DNA of 64,000 bases from Cerrena zonata. Lineage: Eukaryota > Basidiomycota > Agaricomycetes > Polyporales > Cerrenaceae. Shown here piece after piece: positions 58,075-64,000 of the stretch. The notes beneath the pieces are model-generated. The model searched no databases, was not told where the DNA came from, and saw only the letters and a program-made list of their open reading frames with translations. Each line of letters opens with the position of its first letter. The first letter of the stretch is position 1. A program made the position numbers and the translations under genes. The stretch covers positions 1 through 64,000 of the forward strand of contig JASBNA010000095.1 of the NCBI GenBank assembly GCA_038087015.1. Direction: 5' to 3'.

Positions 58075-58656
58075 GTAATAAAAACAAGAGCAGTGTACAA
58101 TCAGATATACTGGTTTGTATCTATAATGTCAATCGAAAAAAAAAAAAATTATCAAAAACGTTATTCTATTTTCAGTAGAATAAGCTGGATGATGATCAAA
58201 ATGTCAGTCAATATATGATCAAAACTCAAGGTTTTCCTTCTTAAAGAAACAACTCAATGAACAAATTCAAGAAAGTAAGAAACTCGGAAGCTAAAAAAAC
58301 TAAGACACTCTTAGGAAATCAATAGAGAACGCGGTACGAATATTCAAATGGCTTGTGAACAGTCCCGACAATACTGCAAGCCAACGAGCAATGTATTGAT
58401 TGATAATCTCAAGTAATCAAAGGTTAAAAGTAGATGAATTGAAATACAAATTCATTAAATGAAGCATTTTGTTTTGTTCAATTGGTAGCTCTTTTGGTGT
58501 GTGCAGGTAATCCCAGCGCATCAGGCCGCACCCGTGCACCAGAAGAAGAAAATCGGGTGGAAAAAAAAAAAAAAGGTTCAAGCGAAGAGATGAGGGACTA
58601 AATGAAAATTATTAAACTACTGAAAAAGGACTATTCAGAGGATAACAGCAGATACG
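58075..58656. other. DEP1/NOP12 divergent promoter region
   Basis: About 580 bp without a gene. A run of A at 58137-58148, a Rap1-like box at 58529 and an A14 run near 58562 are visible. Confidence 0.6.
58529..58540 (-). promoter_or_regulatory. Rap1-like box upstream of NOP12
   Basis: CACCCGTGCACC on the plus strand, 116 bp before the NOP12 ATG. Confidence 0.5.
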
Positions 58657-60066
58657 ATGTCAGCGTTTTCGAGTTTGTTTGGAGCAGAGCCGCTGAAGGT
58701 GGACCAAGAAGTTGCTACGCTTTTCAAGGCGTCCAGTGGGCCGGTGAGCAGAAAGAACTTACCAAGCAGAACTGAGATTGATATAGAAAGTGAAGAGGAA
58801 GAAGAAAGCGGGAGTGACGAAGAGAGTGAAGAAGAAGAGAAGGAGGACGAGCAGCCCGCAAAGAAGAAGGCCAAGACCCAAAAGGACGAAAACTACGACT
58901 TAGAAGCTAAGTACTTTGATAAGTTGTATAATGAGCCTGAGAAAGAAGAAGAAAAGAAGGAAAAGAAGGAAAAGGTAGAGGAAGAAAAGGAGGAAAAGGA
59001 AGAAAAGGAAGAAAGTGATAGCGATAGCGATAGTGAAGGTGAAGGTGAAGGTGAAGAAAGTAAAGAAAGTAAGGAAAAAAGTACCAAGGCTAAAACCATT
59101 GATTTGAAAGAACAAGAGTTAGAAAAAGCTGAAAAGACAGTCTTTGTTGGTAACGTATCAAACGGAGTCATCACCTCAAGACAAACATATAAGAGATTCA
59201 AAAAATTGTTCAGCGAATACGGGAAAATCTTATCGATACGTTTTAGATCAATTTCATTTAATGATGCCGTACCTCGTAAGGTTGCATTTGCCAGAAAATC
59301 GTTACACGATGCAAGAGATACGGTTAATGCATACGTTGTTTTCCAGAACAAAGAAGAAAGCTTAAAGGCAACCAAAGAATTGAATGCTAGTATATTTGAT
59401 GATAATCACATCAGGGTTGATCATATCACCCATCCATCACCAAAAGATAATAAAAGAACCATTTTTGTTGGGAATCTTGATTTTGAAGAACAAGAAGAAA
59501 CTTTATGGCGCTACTTCAATAAAAACACCAATAATGACGTCGAATCAGTTAGAGTAGTAAGAGATTCTAAAACTAATTTAGGTAAAGGTTTTGCCCTTGT
59601 CCAATTTAAAGATACTTTATCAGTCAATAAAGCATTATTACTCAACGACAAACCAATGAATGACGAAAAGAAACTGCGTAAATTACGTATATCTCGTGCT
59701 AAAACCAATGCCAAACCTTCAATCTTATCTCCAAATCATATCGATAATCAAAAAGGTTCTAATCAAAAGAAAAATATCAAAGTTAAAAAACCAAGACATA
59801 AAAACTCCGAAAATTTATCTGATCAACAAAAGACTAAATTAGGTAGAGCCCAATCAGTCTTGGGTAAAGCCGACAGAGCCACCGTCGGTAAATCCAAGAC
59901 CATCGTGGAAGGTCAAAGAGCCCATAAAGGTGATTCCATTGCTGGTATTAAAGGTTTGAAAAGTGACCGTGAAAGAAAAAGGAATCAAAAGGGTAATGTT
60001 AAAAAACCTAGAATCAGAGAACGTAGTACCAAATTTAAACAAGAAAGAGCTCAAATGAAAAAGTAA
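58657..60066 (+). CDS. NOP12: Nucleolar RNA-binding protein Nop12
   Basis: A 469-residue pre-60S factor needed for normal 25S/5.8S rRNA processing. [10 protein letters not shown] at the start is typical. A highly acidic Glu/Lys/Ser segment (~45-150) follows. Two RRMs: RRM1 ~165-265 ([36 protein letters not shown]), RRM2 ~270-350 ([30 protein letters not shown]). The C-terminus is Lys/Arg-rich with [15 protein letters not shown] end, suited to rRNA binding. Yeast Nop12 is 459 residues. A CTG codon at 59674-59676 sits where relatives have Ser in KKSRKLR. A Rap1-like box lies upstream, as found for many ribosome-biogenesis genes. Confidence 0.94.
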   Translation: MSAFSSLFGAEPLKVDQEVATLFKASSGPVSRKNLPSRTEIDIESEEEEESGSDEESEEEEKEDEQPAKKKAKTQKDENYDLEAKYFDKLYNEPEKEEEKKEKKEKVEEEKEEKEEKEESDSDSDSEGEGEGEESKESKEKSTKAKTIDLKEQELEKAEKTVFVGNVSNGVITSRQTYKRFKKLFSEYGKILSIRFRSISFNDAVPRKVAFARKSLHDARDTVNAYVVFQNKEESLKATKELNASIFDDNHIRVDHITHPSPKDNKRTIFVGNLDFEEQEETLWRYFNKNTNNDVESVRVVRDSKTNLGKGFALVQFKDTLSVNKALLLNDKPMNDEKKLRKLRISRAKTNAKPSILSPNHIDNQKGSNQKKNIKVKKPRHKNSENLSDQQKTKLGRAQSVLGKADRATVGKSKTIVEGQRAHKGDSIAGIKGLKSDRERKRNQKGNVKKPRIRERSTKFKQERAQMKK

Positions 60067-60296
60067 TTGTATATTAGTTAGTCATCTCTTATAATTAGCA
60101 TTTCTAATTGTCCTTATATTCAATGTAATTACAACCTTATCAGTTATAATGTTGCAAAGTATTGAAATTGTGGATTCCGCGTCCGGGGATTTTGTCAGCC
60201 ATACAAACCCCCTTATCTATACCAAAGGGACTATAAATACTCAGGTACTTGCCCCCTATTCAGTTACTAGGGAGCTCTGTACTATACTTATTCATA

Positions 60297-61793
60297 ATGG
60301 GATCTACCACGTCTAAAGAATACGAACCAAGGGTCAGCGAGGAAATCGTTGATGAGAAAGCTGCTTATCGAAATGATACTAACATTGAAGCTAAAATGAG
60401 AGGATTGGCCTTGAGTCCAGCCAATAAGGAATCTAGTGAACTTTCGGTCGATTCGTTATCTGGATGGGAAGCTGATTTGTTATCGGATCCAAAAAATAGG
60501 TTAGCTCAGACTGCATTGGCTAAAAATCCAATCACTGCCATTATCAATACTACTAAGGTTGATCAAAGCTTACAGGATCAATACTTCTTCAATGTGGAAG
60601 TGGAAACCATTGGTTCTCCTTCTTATTACGATAATCAAAAATCATCGGGCCGCTGCTGGATCTTTGCTGCTTCAAACGTGTTGAGAAGTCATGTTATCAA
60701 GAATTATAATTTAAAACCAGATGGATTCCAATTGTCTCAGAGTTATCTTTACTTCTACGATAAATTGGAGAAAGCCAATTATTTTTTGGAAAACATCATT
60801 GATACCGCTGAAGAACCCTTGGATTCCAGATTAATTCAATACTTATTGAGTGCTCCGGTTAACGACGGTGGTCAATGGGATTTGATTATTAATTTGGTTA
60901 ACAAATACGGGGTTGTTCCCCAAGAAGTTTTCCCCGATAACGCCCAAGCTATTTCGTCATCTGGGTTCAACCATGTCTTAACTGAAAAATTAAGAGAGTA
61001 TGCCTTGATTTTAAGAAAATTGATTAATGAAGGTGCTAGTAATAAAGAAATTTATGACGCTAAAAACACCTTCAATAAGGAGATTTATAATATCACTGCC
61101 TTGTCCTTGGGTACTCCTCCAAAACCAACCGATCCGTTTACTTGGGAGTTCATCGATAAAAATGGTAAATACAATTACTTTGAAACCAACGCTAAAGATT
61201 TCTACGCTAACCATGTTAAATTCGATGCTTCAAAACAGTTTTCCTTGGTAAATGACCCAAGAAATGATTTTAATAAGTTATACACCGTGGAAAGATTGAA
61301 CAATGTTTACGAAGGTAAACCAATTGAGTATATCAATACTTCTTCAAATACTTTGAAAAAAATCGCCATTAAACAATTGAAAGACAACGAACCTATCTTT
61401 TTTGGTTCCGATGTTGGCAAGTTCTCCGACCGTGATTCAGGGATCTTGGATACAAATGCTTACTCCTATAAATTAGGTTTTGGTACCGATTTTAAACTAA
61501 CGAAACTGGAGAGACTCCAAACTGGTTCTTCTGCCATGACTCACGCCATGGTCATAACCGGTGTTCATTTGGATCCCAAGACCCAAAAACCAGTCAGATG
61601 GAAAATTGAAAACTCCTGGGGTGATGCCGTTGGTGATAAAGGCTACTTCCTTATGACTGATGATTGGTTTGATGAATACGTTTTTCAAATCGTTACAAAC
61701 AAGAAGTACACCGACAAGGAGCTTTACGACGTCTACAAAAAGAAAGATTTTGTCACTTTACCTTTCTACGATCCTTTGGGTGCCTTAGCTTAA
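60297..61793 (+). CDS. LAP3: Bleomycin hydrolase-type cysteine aminopeptidase (Lap3/Blh1)
   Basis: A 498-residue C1-family peptidase from 60297; an ATG at 60249 would add 16 residues. Catalytic residues appear in QKSSGRCWIFAASNVL (Cys ~120), MTHAMVITGVH (His) and KIENSWGDAVGDKG (Asn). It forms a hexameric barrel in the cytosol, trims peptides and detoxifies homocysteine thiolactone; yeast Lap3/Gal6 also binds DNA. The C-terminal residue is Ala after LGAL, as in yeast, needed for self-processing to an aminopeptidase. The N-terminus MGSTTSKE has Gly2 and Ser6 and could be N-myristoylated, unusual for this cytosolic enzyme. Longer than S. cerevisiae Lap3 (454-483) at the N-terminus. Confidence 0.94.
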   Translation: MGSTTSKEYEPRVSEEIVDEKAAYRNDTNIEAKMRGLALSPANKESSELSVDSLSGWEADLLSDPKNRLAQTALAKNPITAIINTTKVDQSLQDQYFFNVEVETIGSPSYYDNQKSSGRCWIFAASNVLRSHVIKNYNLKPDGFQLSQSYLYFYDKLEKANYFLENIIDTAEEPLDSRLIQYLLSAPVNDGGQWDLIINLVNKYGVVPQEVFPDNAQAISSSGFNHVLTEKLREYALILRKLINEGASNKEIYDAKNTFNKEIYNITALSLGTPPKPTDPFTWEFIDKNGKYNYFETNAKDFYANHVKFDASKQFSLVNDPRNDFNKLYTVERLNNVYEGKPIEYINTSSNTLKKIAIKQLKDNEPIFFGSDVGKFSDRDSGILDTNAYSYKLGFGTDFKLTKLERLQTGSSAMTHAMVITGVHLDPKTQKPVRWKIENSWGDAVGDKGYFLMTDDWFDEYVFQIVTNKKYTDKELYDVYKKKDFVTLPFYDPLGALA

Positions 61794-61981
61794 ATATGTA
61801 ACAGAGAATAATATGCCTTTTATGTTATAGTCTTGTTGTAGTAGTAGTTGTAGTTTTTCGCAGTACAAAAAATCAACGAATCTTTAAGTCAACACGCAAA
61901 CTAACAAAAAAAAAGTACTACCTATCTTCAATTCAAGGTACAGAGTTGGTTGTTTAATAGCTAGCATAACCGTGTTTTACC

Positions 61982-64000
61982 ATGTCTAAACTTCGGAATA
62001 ACTCACAGACGTTGTTCCCAACTCTAGATGAAAAACCATTGAGAGAAAACTATATAAGACTCGAGGAACGGTTCAAACTGGCAAGTTCAGTGAATGATCT
62101 AAGTCAATTATTGAATGAAATAGACGTTGCTACTCAAGATATAGACTTGGGACTCAACCAATACTCGACAATTCAACTGAAGAAACATCAGCAAGAAATC
62201 ACAAACATTGAATTGAATAGAGCCAAGTTATCTTCTGCAATTACCAACTCCAATGAATTGAATAATATTTTTTCATCGGCGAATAACCTTGGACATTCAT
62301 TAACTTATAAGATCAAGTCGTTGGATCTGGAGATTGGTAACGTTAATAAGACTTTGAACTTTGTCACTCATATTCAAACATTGAAGAACAATATAAATCA
62401 AGCTAACTATGCTATCGAACATAAAAATTGGATTCTAGCTTCTCAATGTATTAATACTATTAATAATAAATTAGACAATAAATTGGTCAATGGTGAATTT
62501 GCCTCAGTAGTCATTCCATCAACTGATATACCTGAACTACCAAATGTTACTGTGAAGAAATGGACAGAACAATTGACTGAGGTATTTCAAAATAACTTCA
62601 ATGAATCTGCCACGAAACGTGATATACCAGAATTGACCAAATACTTTCAACTCTTCCCCTTAATAGGACAGGAGGAAATTGGTTTGAACTGTTACTCTAA
62701 GTTCATTCGCTCGATTATATCTGATACATCCCGTGCTTTAGTGAATTCTGCTTCTTCTACCGGTGATGGTCCTAAATCTGGATTATTTGCTACCATAAGT
62801 ATGCAGTTATTTGAAAATGTTTCCGTGATGATTTCTCAGCATGCTCCTTTGATAAATAGGTATTATGGCTCAACTTATCCCAATGCAATCCAATTTGTTA
62901 TTAGTAAAATTCAACAAGAAATCGATTCTCAAATAGGTTTAATAACTGACAGTTTTTATGATTTGAAAAGAGTTGAAAAAATATTACAAGATACTAAACT
63001 TCATAAGTTTTTAACTTTGAAAAAGAGAGCAGGGGTTCATTTTGACCAGAATAATAACTCAAATCAACAAGGTCAAGAGGATGAAGCAGAATTTGTTTCG
63101 ATTGTTGAGGTAGGGGACTTGATTAATGAGTTTGCCTCTATTTTCCATCATTGGGCATTATATTGTAAGTTCATAACAATAAATTACTTTTCGGATTCAA
63201 AATCAGAATCAGATAAACAACAGGAAGATTTGAAACTTCCCGATCTCCTATTAAATTCATCTTACACCAAAAAGATCCATAAAAAATATATCACAGCATT
63301 TGAATCTTTATATAAGTTTTACTTCCGTCGCTCGCTTGAAAAAGCAATAACAATTGAAGAATTACCACCTTTAGATTCATGTTTGATCATTTCTAATGAT
63401 CCAAAATCACCAGACCAGGTTCCTGTTAGTTCTGTGATTGAAGATTTTGCCTTAGTATTACATTCAGTTTTAAGAAATATAGTTGATTGTGGTCAATCTA
63501 CATCGGTTAAAAACTTTATCAATGATTGTTTACCAGTAATGAAAAATGATTTGATCAATGGATTTTTAATAAAGTCCATAAATGATAATCCACCACGTTA
63601 TAATGCAACTTTGAGTTTAGTTGCTTCTTCTACATCACAAAACGGACCCTTGAGTAATAATACTAGTCCTGGAATTTCAAGAAGTAATACTCCGGCTCTT
63701 GAATCAAACGTTGCAGGTACGGGAATGGGTTTTTTCAAAGGCGCTTCAAGTGCTCTTGGTAATGTTGTTGGTGGAGCTAGTGGAGCAGCGGCAGGTCTTG
63801 CGACAACTACCTCCAATAATACCAAGTTAACTAACTTTGTTATTTATTTAAATACCATTGCAATGGGTCAAGAGTATATGACGAAAATTTTTCAAAATAT
63901 AACAAAGGGTAACCTGAATAGCTTAAAATCAATTTATCCATTTGGTAAGAACAACGAACAAGTTTTCAACATTCTTAAGAATGAATTAGTTGAGCCATTC
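61982..64000 (+). CDS. COG4: Conserved oligomeric Golgi complex subunit 4 (Cog4), 5' part
   Basis: The reading frame from MSKLRNNSQTLF at 61982 is open to the window edge (673 codons, no stop), so the gene is cut at its 3' end. Cog4 is a lobe-A subunit of the COG tether that binds Sly1/Sed5 and drives intra-Golgi retrograde transport. The N-terminal helices (~25-140) fit the CATCHR fold. Conserved stretches: LTKYFQLFPLIGQEEIGLNCYSKFI (~215), then FVSIVEVGDLINEF and HHWALYCKFI, SYTKKIHKKYITAFESLYKFYFRRSLEKAI (~420-450). A Gly/Ala/Ser/Asn low-complexity loop (~545-600) follows. S. cerevisiae Cog4 is 861 residues, so about three quarters are present. Confidence 0.9.
   Translation, partial: MSKLRNNSQTLFPTLDEKPLRENYIRLEERFKLASSVNDLSQLLNEIDVATQDIDLGLNQYSTIQLKKHQQEITNIELNRAKLSSAITNSNELNNIFSSANNLGHSLTYKIKSLDLEIGNVNKTLNFVTHIQTLKNNINQANYAIEHKNWILASQCINTINNKLDNKLVNGEFASVVIPSTDIPELPNVTVKKWTEQLTEVFQNNFNESATKRDIPELTKYFQLFPLIGQEEIGLNCYSKFIRSIISDTSRALVNSASSTGDGPKSGLFATISMQLFENVSVMISQHAPLINRYYGSTYPNAIQFVISKIQQEIDSQIGLITDSFYDLKRVEKILQDTKLHKFLTLKKRAGVHFDQNNNSNQQGQEDEAEFVSIVEVGDLINEFASIFHHWALYCKFITINYFSDSKSESDKQQEDLKLPDLLLNSSYTKKIHKKYITAFESLYKFYFRRSLEKAITIEELPPLDSCLIISNDPKSPDQVPVSSVIEDFALVLHSVLRNIVDCGQSTSVKNFINDCLPVMKNDLINGFLIKSINDNPPRYNATLSLVASSTSQNGPLSNNTSPGISRSNTPALESNVAGTGMGFFKGASSALGNVVGGASGAAAGLATTTSNNTKLTNFVIYLNTIAMGQEYMTKIFQNITKGNLNSLKSIYPFGKNNEQVFNILKNELVEPF

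Overview
This is a 64-kb stretch of a budding-yeast nuclear chromosome. It holds about 37 protein genes (one cut by each window edge) and one tRNA gene. The genes are compact, few have introns, and those introns are short with a GTATGT-like 5' end and a perfect TACTAAC branch point. The host is most likely a CUG-Ser (CTG-clade) yeast of the Candida/Debaryomyces type. CTG codons fall where Saccharomyces orthologues have serine in PUP3 and NOP12. Promoters also carry the GGTGTACGGATG-type core known from Candida telomere repeats and Rap1 sites. Names rest on protein motifs and remembered S. cerevisiae orthologues; no search was run.

Layout. 1-6.4 kb: the 3' end of Mediator SIN4, a divergent pair of SNG1-family membrane proteins, and the proteasome chaperone HSM3. 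6.4-12.2 kb: a 1.9-kb pyrimidine-rich leader and the Sec7/PH exchange factor SYT1. 12.8-18.4 kb: PUP3 (spliced), CMC2, MTC1, a 26-bp minisatellite, an FMP46-like gene, more simple repeats, and NIT2. 18.5-23.3 kb: a small orphan, PKP2, PEX13, and a mitochondrial LEA-like repeat protein. 24.4 kb: tRNA-Val(AAC). 24.6-32 kb: RTT109, a UGA4-like permease, a flavin split-barrel protein, HHO1 (histone H1, spliced), and DFR1. 32-39 kb: PPS1, a 1.76-kb gene-free region, AIM41, a GPI-type wall protein, and TAF14 (spliced). 39.6-46 kb: STE4, TBF1, UGA1. 46.9-53.5 kb: two alpha/beta hydrolases, a YPR011C-type carrier, MIN8, DPC29, VMA7. 53.7-64 kb: CHS5, DEP1, NOP12, LAP3, and the 5' part of COG4.

Two patterns stand out. 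First, a Rap1-like G-rich element (GGTGCACGGGTG and close variants) recurs in many promoters here. It often lies 60-220 bp from the ATG. Three copies lie between TBF1 and UGA1, and at three loci a copy sits 7-10 bp from a Cbf1-type CACGTG box. Second, five conserved genes (HHO1, PPS1, AIM41, CHS5, probably TBF1) are each interrupted by one apparent frameshift. Most look like single-base indels, either sequencing error or strain variation. The AIM41 break sits exactly on a canonical -1 ribosomal slippery heptamer (T TTA AAC) in the correct frame, which makes programmed frameshifting a real alternative.

The genes are mostly housekeeping: mitochondrial biogenesis (CMC2, AIM41, DPC29, MIN8, PKP2), proteasome (PUP3, HSM3), chromatin and transcription (SIN4, RTT109, HHO1, TAF14, TBF1, DEP1), trafficking (SYT1, CHS5, COG4) and nitrogen/GABA metabolism (UGA1 and a UGA4-like permease). 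No transposon, virus, CRISPR array or gene cluster of foreign origin was seen.
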